Below the pieces are notes generated by a model. That model made no database searches and had not been told where the DNA came from. It saw nothing but the letters and a program-made list of their open reading frames with translations. DNA of 35,739 bases, taken from assembly GCA_018263505.1 (NCBI GenBank), contig JAANXA010000021.1, positions 1-35,739 of the forward strand, read 5' to 3'. The position numbers were made by a program, and so were the translations under genes. Origin of the DNA: Candidatus Nitrosopumilus sp. Lineage in GTDB: Archaea; Thermoproteota; Nitrososphaeria; Nitrososphaerales; Nitrosopumilaceae. Shown here in pieces: positions 6,804 to 15,005 of the stretch (positions are counted from its first letter, which is position 1; each line of letters begins with the position of its first letter).

Positions 6804-8468
6804 ATGGCACTAATTCAGATATCTAATCAAACATCTAAGAATTTAGGTAAGAAATCAACAATTCGTTTCACTCAAAGTATTTGTCCTGATTGTAACATGA
6901 TTTTAGATGCAGAACTTTTTGAGCGAGATAATAGAGTATTCATGTCAAAAGTTTGTCCAACTCACGGTGAATGTGAGGAATTATACTTTGGTTCTTATGA
7001 AATGTACAAAAAATTTAGTACTTATTGGATGGATGGAAAGGGTGCCCACTCTCCAAATGTAATGATGGATAAATGTTCATGTCCAAATAATTGTGGCTTA
7101 TGTTCAAATCACTTGTCTCATAGTGGACTTGCAAACATGATTGTAACTAATAGATGTGATTTGACATGTTGGTATTGCTTTTTCTATGTAAAAAAGGGAT
7201 TAGAAGGTGCTTACATGTATGAACCAGATCATACCCAAATTAGAGGAATGATGAAAACCTTACGTTCTCAAAGACCAATTCCAGGAAATTCTATGCAGAT
7301 TACTGGTGGTGAACCAATGTTAAGAGAAGACATTGCTGATGTTATCAAAATTATGAAAGAAGAAGGTGTTGATCATATTCAGATGAATACTAATGGAATT
7401 AGACATGCAATGGATCCAGAAGCTGCACGTGAAGTAAGACTTGCTGGGTGTAACAATTTGTATTTATCATTTGATGGAGTTACAGCAAGAACTAATCCAA
7501 AAAATCACTGGGAAATTCCATATGCACTTGATAGTTGCAGAAAGACTGGTACTACTGTTGTATTTGTTCCAACTGTAATTAAATCAATTAATGATCATGA
7601 ATTAGGTGGAATTATCAGATATGCACAAAAGAATATGGATGTAGTTCATGCAGTAAACTTCCAACCTGTATCTCTAACAGGTAGAATGGGTAAAGGTGAA
7701 CGTGAAAAATATAGAATTACTGTTCCTGATTGTATTCAAAGAATTGAAGAACAAACAAATGGTGATGTAACTGTTGATGATTGGTTCCCAGTTCCAAGTT
7801 GTATGCCATTGACAAATGTTATTGAAGCATTTTCTAGTAAACCAAAATACGAATTATCAATTCACTTTGCTTGTGGTGCAGGTACCTATATCTTTGAGGA
7901 TGCCGATACCAAGAAATTTGTTCCATTAACAAAATTCTGTGATATTCAAGGAATGCTTGAATTATTTGAAGATAAAGCTGAAGAAATTCGCTCTGGTAAA
8001 AACAAGTATTTCACAATGCTTGAAGTTGTAAGAAAACTTAAAGGATTTGTTGATTCTAAAAAACAACCAGCAGGTTTAGACTTGGCAAAAATGTTTGGAA
8101 ATATTCTTATGAAAAGATCATTTGATTCAGTTGGCTCATGGCATGTAAAAGGACTATTTCTTGGTATGATGCATTTCCAAGATAAATACAATGAAGATTT
8201 GGAAAGATTACAAAGATGTGATATTCACTATGTTACTCCAGATCTTAGAATAGTTCCATTTTGTGCATTTAATGTAATTCCTGAGTGGTATAGAGATAGA
8301 ATTCAGAAGAAATTCTCAGTTACTGTTGAGGAATGGGAACAAAGAGAAGATGTTAAACTAGAAGATTGTCTATATCGTGGATTAATGAGACGTGGAGCTG
8401 GTGATGAATTAGCTGCTGGTTGTGCAAAGAGTCAGATGTTCCATGATGCTTCACAAGCTACAATGTAA
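6804..8468 (+). CDS. radical SAM protein, tetraether lipid synthase (Tes)-like / MJ0619 family
   Basis: The 554-residue product has the architecture known for Tes, which joins archaeol chains into GDGT membrane lipids by radical C-C coupling. The N-terminal Cys cluster (CPDC at 27-30, CPTHG at 51-55) matches the rubredoxin-like domain. A second Cys group (91, 93, 97, 100) comes just before the radical SAM motif C118-x3-C122-x2-C125, with GGEP at 168-171. More Cys sit in the C-terminal half (FACGAG, KFCDIQ, PFCAFN), suitable for auxiliary Fe-S clusters. Thaumarchaeota make GDGTs, so such a gene is expected. I prefer ATG 6804, 27 bp after a TATA box. Another MJ0619-type radical SAM role cannot be ruled out. 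It faces the TrmB-DtxR operon. Confidence 0.75.
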   Translation: MALIQISNQTSKNLGKKSTIRFTQSICPDCNMILDAELFERDNRVFMSKVCPTHGECEELYFGSYEMYKKFSTYWMDGKGAHSPNVMMDKCSCPNNCGLCSNHLSHSGLANMIVTNRCDLTCWYCFFYVKKGLEGAYMYEPDHTQIRGMMKTLRSQRPIPGNSMQITGGEPMLREDIADVIKIMKEEGVDHIQMNTNGIRHAMDPEAAREVRLAGCNNLYLSFDGVTARTNPKNHWEIPYALDSCRKTGTTVVFVPTVIKSINDHELGGIIRYAQKNMDVVHAVNFQPVSLTGRMGKGEREKYRITVPDCIQRIEEQTNGDVTVDDWFPVPSCMPLTNVIEAFSSKPKYELSIHFACGAGTYIFEDADTKKFVPLTKFCDIQGMLELFEDKAEEIRSGKNKYFTMLEVVRKLKGFVDSKKQPAGLDLAKMFGNILMKRSFDSVGSWHVKGLFLGMMHFQDKYNEDLERLQRCDIHYVTPDLRIVPFCAFNVIPEWYRDRIQKKFSVTVEEWEQREDVKLEDCLYRGLMRRGAGDELAAGCAKSQMFHDASQATM

Positions 8469-8521
8469 AACTCATTGAAAATTTTTAAAACTAAATAACA
8501 AATTAAATATTTTTGTTTAAA

Positions 8522-9349
8522 TCAATCCATCATTTTTTTAAATAATTTTTTTGGATTGTTAATGATATCTTTCCACGAATATTTTAAATTATTTTTGCAA
8601 TGTTGACGAATTTTTTCCTCATAATTTATGTTCCAATTAAAAAAAAAACCTAATGAAAACATAAATCCATTATACAAACCAAATTTTTTTGCAATAATGA
8701 AACCTCTTCCAATTCCATAAAGTGTTGTATATCCTAAAGCTTTGTAAGAAAAACCCATATGAAAAAATTTTTTTTTATTATAATTTGTTCCAGTGGGTCT
8801 TTGAGTTTTTGTAATTATTGGATAAACTGATACTTTCAAACCTTCTGATTGAATTTTAAATAAAGCATATGTTTCATAACCATAATTGATTTGATATTTC
8901 CAATTGATACACTCCATGGCTTTTTTTGTAAAAATCCTTCCTGAACCTCTCGGAGATTCTGTAATTTCATTTTTAATAATACCTGATGATAAATCTACAT
9001 TATCATCATTCATATTTTTTGTAATTTTTTCAACATAGTCTTTAGGTAGAATATGATCTGCACCAAGAATCATAAAATGAGAATTGTTTTTATTAAAATA
9101 ATTCATACCAAATGAAAAAACAATGCCTAACTTTCCACTAATCACCCAATTTTTATGCTCATAAGGAAAATCAATAACTCTCACACCAATTTTTTTAGCA
9201 ATTTTTCCTGTTTCATCTGTTGAATTATCATTAATGACAATTATTGAATCCGGTTTGACTGTTTGATTACAAACACATTCTAGAGTTTTCCTAATATTGT
9301 TTTCTTCATTTCTTGCAAGAATTAATACATCATAGTTTATTTTGTTCAT
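8522..9349 (-). CDS. family 2 glycosyltransferase
   Basis: This 275-residue GT-A-fold enzyme should move a sugar from a nucleotide donor to an unknown acceptor. The N-terminal nucleotide-binding part shows ILARNEENNIRKTL, the IVINDNSTDET motif and the metal-site segment LGADHIL (Asp in place of DxD). The C-terminal third is basic and aromatic, with one or two weakly hydrophobic stretches (about 195-235), so the protein may sit at the membrane surface. Its start overlaps the end of the small membrane-protein gene by 20 bp, so the two are translated from one transcript. It converges with the radical SAM gene across 53 A/T-rich bases. Confidence 0.85.
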   Translation of the reverse strand: MNKINYDVLILARNEENNIRKTLECVCNQTVKPDSIIVINDNSTDETGKIAKKIGVRVIDFPYEHKNWVISGKLGIVFSFGMNYFNKNNSHFMILGADHILPKDYVEKITKNMNDDNVDLSSGIIKNEITESPRGSGRIFTKKAMECINWKYQINYGYETYALFKIQSEGLKVSVYPIITKTQRPTGTNYNKKKFFHMGFSYKALGYTTLYGIGRGFIIAKKFGLYNGFMFSLGFFFNWNINYEEKIRQHCKNNLKYSWKDIINNPKKLFKKMMD

Positions 9350-9689
9350 GTTCTTTTTCCATCTTTTCTAATTCATTTATCCATGATTTGGTTTCTGATG
9401 TTTTGACTGTTTGTGATTCTAGAATCAATCTAATTGATTTAATCAAATTAGTCTGTTTTCTAAAATTCATATTAAAATCAGTTGTTTGTTGTTTGTTATG
9501 AAAAATACTTCCAATAATCATTAAAACAGAAATTAAACATATTGCAAAAATTGGAATGTAAATATGAATTGGAATAATGTCTTTAATTGTTGTCAGGGAA
9601 TATGAAATAATTATAAAATTTATCATCGAAATAATTGGAAAAACTACTGATTGACCTAATCGCATTTTATGATAAAGTTCTTTAAACAT
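9330..9689 (-). CDS. small two-helix membrane protein upstream of the glycosyltransferase
   Basis: The 119-residue product has two hydrophobic helices (about 15-32 and 40-62) separated by a short polar turn, then a long charged helical tail (about 70-119, Lys/Glu rich). It does not belong to a family I recognise. A Shine-Dalgarno-like AGGAG lies 6 bases before the ATG, which supports the start. It overlaps the glycosyltransferase gene by 20 bp and may anchor or regulate it. Confidence 0.72.
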   Translation of the reverse strand: MFKELYHKMRLGQSVVFPIISMINFIIISYSLTTIKDIIPIHIYIPIFAICLISVLMIIGSIFHNKQQTTDFNMNFRKQTNLIKSIRLILESQTVKTSETKSWINELEKMEKEHEQNKL

Positions 9690-9836
9690 ACACTTCTCCT
9701 ACTACAACATTAATTAGATTTCTTCATAAAACTATTCTTTGAATTAATATGTATTTTTGAGTCAAAATATATTTTTGAGGCTAATTTTTGACATTTTTGG
9801 TATGGTTTTAATTAAGTTTGAAGTGTTCAAAATTAC

Positions 9837-10898
9837 ATGGAAAAGCAAACTATTGAAATTAATTCTTCACTGAGAACAGTAGAATGGAAAGATAATAAAG
9901 TAATTATGATTGATCAAACTAAATTACCAAATCAACTTGTTTTTGTTGAATATGATGATTTTAATCAAGTAGCAAATGCCATTAGTACTTTGGTGGTTCG
10001 TGGTGCACCTGCTATTGGTGTTTCAGGTGCTTTTGGTTTAGCATTGGCAGTTTTACAAAGTAATGCAACAACAAAAGATGAATTGATTTCTGATTTACAA
10101 ACTGCAAGAAAAGTTCTTTTTGCAACACGACCTACTGCTGTAAACTTAGGATGGGGATTAGAAAAAATTATGAATATTGCAAAAACTGGAGAAACAGTAG
10201 AACAAATCAAAGAATCAGTAATTTCTGAAGCTAAAAAAATGGCAGATGAGGATATTGAAATTAATAAAACAATGGGTAAAAATGGTTCTGTATTATTTGA
10301 TAATAATGATACTATAATGACTCATTGTAATGCAGGTGCATTAGCTACTGTTGCATATGGAACTGCATTGGGTGTAATTCGTGCAACCAGAGAAAGTGGA
10401 AAAAATGTTAAAGTGATAGCTACTGAAACTAGACCGATTCAACAAGGTTCACGATTAACAGCATTTGAACTAAAACATGATGGATTTGATGTTAGTTTGG
10501 TTCCTGATACTGCAGTAGGCTATTCAATGGCAAATGGTCTTGTGAATAAAGTTGTAGTTGGTGCTGATAGAATTGTAAAAACTGGTCATGTTTTTAATAA
10601 AATTGGAACATATCAAGTAGCAACAATGGCAAAACAACATGGAATTCCATTTTATGTTGCAGCTCCATTATCTACAATTGATTTGGAAACAAAGGCTGAT
10701 GATGTAATTATTGAGATGAGAAAAGGAAATGAAGTAACTGGAATTGGTGAGAAAAAAACTGCACCTGATGATATTGGTGTAATTAACCCCGCATTTGATA
10801 TGACTCCTCCCGAATTAATTTCAGGAATAATCACTGAAAAAGGTGTGGCAACTGCACCATTTGAGGAATCTATACCAAAATTATTTGCAGCTAATTAA
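9837..10898 (+). CDS. mtnA: methylthioribose-1-phosphate isomerase (MtnA / eIF2B-like family)
   Basis: The 353-residue product matches MtnA, which converts methylthioribose-1-phosphate to methylthioribulose-1-phosphate in methionine salvage. The key motifs are RGAPAIGV (55-62), THCNAGALAT with catalytic Cys164, ETRPIQQGSRLTAFEL, and GADRI with catalytic Asp244 followed by NKIGTYQVA. Length and both catalytic residues fit MtnA better than regulatory eIF2B subunits. Ribose-1,5-bisphosphate isomerase is a related alternative but is usually shorter at the N-terminus. A TATA-like element lies about 28 bp before the ATG. The next gene follows after 24 bp. Confidence 0.88.
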   Translation: MEKQTIEINSSLRTVEWKDNKVIMIDQTKLPNQLVFVEYDDFNQVANAISTLVVRGAPAIGVSGAFGLALAVLQSNATTKDELISDLQTARKVLFATRPTAVNLGWGLEKIMNIAKTGETVEQIKESVISEAKKMADEDIEINKTMGKNGSVLFDNNDTIMTHCNAGALATVAYGTALGVIRATRESGKNVKVIATETRPIQQGSRLTAFELKHDGFDVSLVPDTAVGYSMANGLVNKVVVGADRIVKTGHVFNKIGTYQVATMAKQHGIPFYVAAPLSTIDLETKADDVIIEMRKGNEVTGIGEKKTAPDDIGVINPAFDMTPPELISGIITEKGVATAPFEESIPKLFAAN

Positions 10899-10922
10899 TA
10901 GAAAGTTTTTATTGTTTTTCTA

Positions 10923-11576
10923 ATGGTTCATAACATTATGAGTATCGTTTCTGCACAAGCAATTGAAGAATCATTAAAACAATGCATGGATCCTGAAGTT
11001 CCATTAAACATTGTAGAAATGGGATTAATTTATGGAATTGATGTTGCAGAAAATAATGACGTAAATATCAAAATGACAATGACTACTCAAGGTTGCCCAC
11101 TTCATGAGACTCTAGTTGAAGATGCAACAAGATATGCAAAAAAAGTTCCCGGAGTAAATAATGTCAAAATAGACATAGTATGGGAACCTGCATGGTCAAT
11201 GGATAAAATGACTGAAGAAGGAAAATTAAAAATTAAGAAAATGGGTGCTGCCATGAATACTCCTGCACCAATAAACTATGAAACTGCATTACCTCAAGGT
11301 GTTGGAAAATTAGTTACTCAAGAAGATGGTTCTATGGTATTGGCAAATGAACATGATCAAGGATTTATGGTGAATCAAGCAATTGTAGATTTTTGGAAGT
11401 CTTGTAATGGTTCTCGTAAAGTGACTGAATTAGTAGAAATTTTTGCACAACAAACAGGATTACAAAGAAAACAAGTAGAAAAAGAAGTCATGCAATTACT
11501 TCAACAACTTCGTGATGGTGGATTAATTGCAATTGTAGATCATCCAGATTCACCAAATGTTGAATTTAAAAAATAA
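10923..11576 (+). CDS. DUF59/MIP18-like Fe-S assembly protein with C-terminal PqqD-like domain
   Basis: The 217-residue protein has two parts. The first (about 7-105) is a MIP18/SufT-like DUF59 domain with DPEVPLNIVEMGLIYGI and the conserved Cys segment TTQGCPLHETL; relatives help mature Fe-S proteins. The second (about 125-210) resembles the PqqD fold (MVLANEHDQGFMVNQAIVDFWKSCNG), which in other systems presents peptides or clusters to partner enzymes. The combination is characteristic but its function is not established. Two starts are possible, ATG 10923 or ATG 10938. It follows mtnA by 24 bp, so cotranscription is likely. Confidence 0.78.
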   Translation: MVHNIMSIVSAQAIEESLKQCMDPEVPLNIVEMGLIYGIDVAENNDVNIKMTMTTQGCPLHETLVEDATRYAKKVPGVNNVKIDIVWEPAWSMDKMTEEGKLKIKKMGAAMNTPAPINYETALPQGVGKLVTQEDGSMVLANEHDQGFMVNQAIVDFWKSCNGSRKVTELVEIFAQQTGLQRKQVEKEVMQLLQQLRDGGLIAIVDHPDSPNVEFKK

Positions 11577-11590
11577 TTTAAAAAATAATT

Positions 11591-12238
11591 TTAATAAATA
11601 TAATTTGAATTTGCACCATCAAAGTTAATTGTAACTCCTGATAGATATTTTATTTTATTCTCGACAATTGATTTAACAAAGTTTCCAATTTCTTCTGGCT
11701 CTCCTAATCTCTTCATGGGTAATGTTTTTTCAAATTCTTCAATATTTTCTATTAATTCTTTAGTTCTATCTGTATTAATTGGACCTGGTGCAATGTTTAT
11801 ACAACTAATGTTTCTTTGAGCATATTCTTTACTCAATACTTTGAAAACTTCTACAAATGCTGCTCTATATGCTGATGATATAATTAATTTTGAATTTGGT
11901 TCTTTGATAACATTTGAACTAATCAAAAATAGATATCCTTCATTATTGAGTTTGATATTTTGTAATATTGTTACAAATCCTAAAAATAATTGATTGTGAT
12001 ATAATTTCCAATCTTCTTCTGTAATTGCATGAAATGGTTTTGGTACAGGACCTCCAGTGTTTAGAATCAAAATATCTGTTTGATTATGATTTTTTACAAA
12101 TTCTCTAACACTGTCCAAATTAGATGTATCAATATCTTTTTTTGAAGCTGCAAAGACATCAATATCTATTGTTTTTAATGTATTGGAAATCGCTTTTCCA
12201 ATTCCCCGTGAACCACCAAGAACTATTGCACTATTCAT
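11591..12238 (-). CDS. short-chain dehydrogenase/reductase-like protein lacking the catalytic Lys
   Basis: The 215-residue protein has the SDR Rossmann fold. GGSRGIG (8-14) is the dinucleotide loop and NTGGP (60-64) replaces the usual NNAG. The active-site Ser pair is at 107-108 and Tyr at 124. The YxxxK motif is incomplete because the expected Lys128 is Phe (YRAAF). Divergent SDR subfamilies with NTGGP-type motifs are known to lack part of the tetrad, so this may be a binding or non-classical enzyme rather than a decayed gene. The C-terminal PGPI and FDGA segments are normal. It is convergent with the DUF59 gene across 14 bp and 25 bp downstream of the next same-strand gene. Confidence 0.82.
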   Translation of the reverse strand: MNSAIVLGGSRGIGKAISNTLKTIDIDVFAASKKDIDTSNLDSVREFVKNHNQTDILILNTGGPVPKPFHAITEEDWKLYHNQLFLGFVTILQNIKLNNEGYLFLISSNVIKEPNSKLIISSAYRAAFVEVFKVLSKEYAQRNISCINIAPGPINTDRTKELIENIEEFEKTLPMKRLGEPEEIGNFVKSIVENKIKYLSGVTINFDGANSNYIY

Positions 12239-12263
12239 AATTATTCAAAAAATCCCTTGAAAT

Positions 12264-12524
12264 TTAAATTTCTTTAATTTCAGTTATTGTTCCTAACACT
12301 GAATCCATCTGAACTATTGATTTCCTTTCCTCCCATCCTAATGCAACATACCAGTCTCCTGAATCTATGTCATATTTTGTCTCTAGTGTTTTAATTTCAT
12401 CAGGTTTCACATCAAATTTTTTTGCAATTCCTGATACTGCAAGTGCAATTGCATCTTTTTCTTTTTCTAATCGCCTTTTCATAAGGCCTATTCCTGGATT
12501 CATATTATTCTCAGGTTGTTTCAT
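12264..12524 (-). CDS. hypothetical protein, 86 residues
   Basis: I do not recognise this small soluble protein. A charged helix (about 15-40, KRRLEKEKDAIALAVSGIAKKF) is followed by a compact alpha/beta region with DSGDWYVALGWEERK, which resembles a small sensing or binding fold, but no family is claimed. There is no signal or membrane segment. It lies 25 bp upstream of the SDR gene on the same strand and probably shares its transcript. Confidence 0.6.
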   Translation of the reverse strand: MKQPENNMNPGIGLMKRRLEKEKDAIALAVSGIAKKFDVKPDEIKTLETKYDIDSGDWYVALGWEERKSIVQMDSVLGTITEIKEI

Positions 12525-12623
12525 CTAATATAGTTAATTCATTAAATTTTGTCATTATGTTTAATTTCATTAATTGATAAATTTCCAATATTTCAAATAC
12601 CTCGATTCTAATAGAAAATTAAA

Positions 12624-13217
12624 ATGAAATTACTTCAAAGATTATCTAATTCATCTTTAACCAAATCTAGTTCATTAGTTTCTTTTGTATCTGTTTTAGC
12701 AGTAATTGGCCCTGTTGTAGTTGTTTCAGCAGGATTTTGGGATGCAATTTCTCATCTTCAAAAAGAACCTGAATTTTTCTGGAGCACTTCTCACATTATT
12801 GTGTATACTGGAGTTTCTATGACTACATGTGCTGCAATAATGGGAATTATACTAATTATTAGAAAATCGATTCACAAATCTCTTAAGACTGGAATTAAAC
12901 TTGTCATGGTAGGTTCTATTATACAAATTATTTCAGGATTTGGAGATTCTTTATCTCATGATCTCTTTGGAATCGATGGACTAATCTCTTGGTCTCATCA
13001 ACCACTTGAATTAGGATTAATTCTTGCATCTTTAGGCGGATTACTAATTTTAAAAAATAGAGAACACACAAAACTCAAAGTATTACTTCCTTTTTCAATC
13101 ATTACATTTTTGTTCTTTACTACATGGTTAGTTTTTAATTTATTTTTAATAATTGGACATACCATTCAATGTATTCCAGTTTATGAAATATTTTCATCTG
13201 GTTGTTCTATTTTGTAA
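12624..13217 (+). CDS. five-helix membrane protein with paired Asp/His motifs
   Basis: The 197-residue protein has about five membrane helices (17-40, 57-80, 91-110, 127-143, 150-180). Two similar polar motifs occur at the membrane edges: GFWDAISHL with nearby TSHIIVY, and GFGDSLSHD with nearby SHQPLE. The repeated G-x-x-D-x-x-S-H pattern suggests an internal duplication and a possible metal or haem site, but the family is not known to me. Its 3' end overlaps the convergent next gene by 37 bp. Confidence 0.7.
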   Translation: MKLLQRLSNSSLTKSSSLVSFVSVLAVIGPVVVVSAGFWDAISHLQKEPEFFWSTSHIIVYTGVSMTTCAAIMGIILIIRKSIHKSLKTGIKLVMVGSIIQIISGFGDSLSHDLFGIDGLISWSHQPLELGLILASLGGLLILKNREHTKLKVLLPFSIITFLFFTTWLVFNLFLIIGHTIQCIPVYEIFSSGCSIL

Positions 13218-13672
13218 TTTTTTATTTTAAAATACGCCATTGCTATGATGATTACCGCACCTACAAGAATTAACATTCCTGCTGTAATCATCTCTTGAGA
13301 ACTTGTATCTCCAAATTCTACTTGTAAATTAATTTGATTTGTTGAAATATTTGTAATCTTAATTGTATGTGCCCCACTATGACTAAAATCAAAATATCCC
13401 ACCGACATCTTTGTTTGAATTCTCTCTTCTTGAATTACATTATTTTTTGGGTCTAAAATCTGTACAAATATCTCCTCGCCTGTAAATTCAGGCATGTAGA
13501 CTTTGTAAAATCCAATATCTTCACCAAGGAATTCCGATTTCAACTCAAAAAAACTAGATTGTTCCAATATTCTTGAATGTTGTATTTTTTCACTCTCTAC
13601 AAAAATCACACCAATCCAAAAAATCCCTATTATTGCTAGAATAATTCCAATTTTAAATAGTGAAATTTTCAT
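13181..13672 (-). CDS. membrane-anchored extracytoplasmic protein, function unknown
   Basis: The 163-residue protein has an N-terminal hydrophobic helix (about 5-25, uncleaved anchor or signal), a beta-rich middle (about 40-120, with VQILDPKNNVIQEE and SGAHTIKITN strands typical of a small beta-sandwich), and a second helix (about 128-148) before a short charged tail. The middle should therefore lie outside the membrane. I do not recognise a specific family. It overlaps the five-helix membrane gene tail to tail by 37 bp. Confidence 0.68.
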   Translation of the reverse strand: MKISLFKIGIILAIIGIFWIGVIFVESEKIQHSRILEQSSFFELKSEFLGEDIGFYKVYMPEFTGEEIFVQILDPKNNVIQEERIQTKMSVGYFDFSHSGAHTIKITNISTNQINLQVEFGDTSSQEMITAGMLILVGAVIIIAMAYFKIKNYKIEQPDENIS

Positions 13673-13713
13673 TATATCAAGTGGAAAATTATTTTCCTAA
13701 TAAAATAATCTAA

Positions 13714-13788
13714 AGGGCTCGGAGGGCTTCGATCCCTCGACCTAGCGGTTCGAAGCCGCTCGCACTATCCAGACTGTGCAACGAGTCC
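13714..13788 (-). tRNA. tRNA-Arg (anticodon TCG) with unusual features
   Basis: Read on the minus strand, the cloverleaf is acceptor GGACTCG with CGAGCCC, D stem GCAC/GTGC, anticodon arm AGCGG-CTTCGAA-CCGCT and T arm GAGGG-ATCGAAG-CCCTC. The anticodon TCG is at 13751-13753. Three positions are odd. The acceptor pair 3-70 is A-C rather than A-T, T-loop base 54 is A instead of T, and the discriminator would be T. CCA is not encoded. A TATA-like element lies about 20-27 bp upstream on the minus strand. It may be functional with tolerated changes, a decaying copy, or affected by sequencing error. Confidence 0.82.
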
Positions 13789-13826
13789 AAACAAATAAGA
13801 TTTTAACAGGTCTAAATATCTGTCTA

Positions 13827-13843
13827 GATACTTTGAAAGTATC
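13827..13843. promoter_or_regulatory. 17-bp palindrome over the aminotransferase start codon
   Basis: GATACTTT-G-AAAGTATC has perfect 8-bp arms around one base and contains the proposed TTG start (13833-13835). A protein bound here would block transcription start or translation. The core TACTT-N3-AAGTA recurs at 27373-27385 over another TTG start. Confidence 0.4.
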
Positions 13844-15005
13844 AAAAAAAGTTGCAGGTGTTGAATATGCAATTAGAGATATCGTTCTAGCTGCAAGAAA
13901 AGTTGAACAAACTGGAATGGGTATTGATTATCTAAATATTGGAGATCCTGTGCAATTTGGTTTTCAACCACCAAATAATGTAAAACAAGCTTTTATTGAT
14001 GCAATTAACAAAGGTGAAAATTTCTATTCTTCATCTGAAGGTCTTTTGGAATTAAGAACTGAAATTGCAAAAAAAGAAAATAACAAAGGTCTCTCTATTG
14101 GTGCTGATGATATTTTAGTAACTAATGGCGTTTCTGAAGGACTTGATATGGTAATTTCTTCAATTGTAGAAGATGGAGATGAAGTATTACTTCCTGGTCC
14201 ATATTATCCACCATACGCATCTTACGTACGATTACATGGTGGCATTCCTGTAGAATTTGCAGTTGATTTGAATAACTCAACACCAGACATTGATGATATT
14301 AAATCCAAAATTACTCCAAAAACTGTTGCAATTTGTTTGATTAGTCCTAACAATCCTACAGGTGTTGTTTTTAATGAAAAATCCCTCAAAGAATTAGTTG
14401 ACGTTGCAAATCAAAATAATTTGTATATCATTTGTGATGAAATCTATGATCAAATTATTTTTGATGAGAAATTTGTAGGAATTGGTAAAGTTGCAGGAGA
14501 TTCACCTGTAATTATTCTAAATGGTTTTTCAAAAGTACATCTTATGTCTGGATGGAGAATTGGATACATTGCATTTAATCAATCGCCTAAACTTGATGCA
14601 TTACGAGAAAATCTTCCAAAACTAGCTAGAGTTAGAATTGCAACTAGTCTTCCAGTGCAACATGCAGCATTAGAATCCTTACGTGGTCCGCAAAATTACA
14701 TTAATGATTTTGTTGCAGAAATTAAAAAACGTCGTGATTTGGTTGTAAAACGACTAAATGAAATGCCTGGTTTATCATGCCCAACACCAAAAGGTGCATT
14801 TTATGCATTTCCAAAAATTGAAGACAATCGATTTGGAACTGATAAAGAATTTGTAACCAAACTATTGGAATCCAAAGGTGTTCTTACTGTTCATGGTTCA
14901 GGATTTGGTGAACAATATGGTAGTGGACATTTTAGATTAGTTTATCTTCCAAGTTTAGAAGTTTTAGATTCTGCAATGAACAAAATTGAAGAATTTGTTT
15001 CTTAA
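13833..15005 (+). CDS. class I/II PLP-dependent aminotransferase (alanine/aspartate type)
   Basis: With the TTG start at 13833 the protein is 390 residues, the usual length for fold-type I aminotransferases. Hallmarks are NNPTG (173-177), DEIY (202-205) for the PLP ring contact, and FSKVHLMSGWRIGY with Schiff-base Lys234. It should transfer amino groups between an amino acid, probably alanine or aspartate, and a 2-oxo acid; the substrate is not resolvable here. The open frame extends upstream to 13776 but then overlaps the tRNA-Arg, so those residues are unlikely to be translated. A palindrome covers the start. Its stop overlaps the convergent PPOX gene by 4 bp. Confidence 0.88.
   Translation: MKVSKKVAGVEYAIRDIVLAARKVEQTGMGIDYLNIGDPVQFGFQPPNNVKQAFIDAINKGENFYSSSEGLLELRTEIAKKENNKGLSIGADDILVTNGVSEGLDMVISSIVEDGDEVLLPGPYYPPYASYVRLHGGIPVEFAVDLNNSTPDIDDIKSKITPKTVAICLISPNNPTGVVFNEKSLKELVDVANQNNLYIICDEIYDQIIFDEKFVGIGKVAGDSPVIILNGFSKVHLMSGWRIGYIAFNQSPKLDALRENLPKLARVRIATSLPVQHAALESLRGPQNYINDFVAEIKKRRDLVVKRLNEMPGLSCPTPKGAFYAFPKIEDNRFGTDKEFVTKLLESKGVLTVHGSGFGEQYGSGHFRLVYLPSLEVLDSAMNKIEEFVS

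Noticed and set aside
9755-9767. TTTTGA-G-TCAAAA dyad upstream of mtnA
   Set aside because: Such short A/T dyads are common in this DNA. It lies about 70 bp before the start with no supporting second copy.
13714-13788. A tRNA on the plus strand at the same place
   Set aside because: The plus strand does not form a D arm or a standard T loop; only the minus strand gives a full cloverleaf with an anticodon.
13776-13832. N-terminal extension of the aminotransferase
   Set aside because: It would overlap the tRNA-Arg gene, and the extra residues do not resemble the family.
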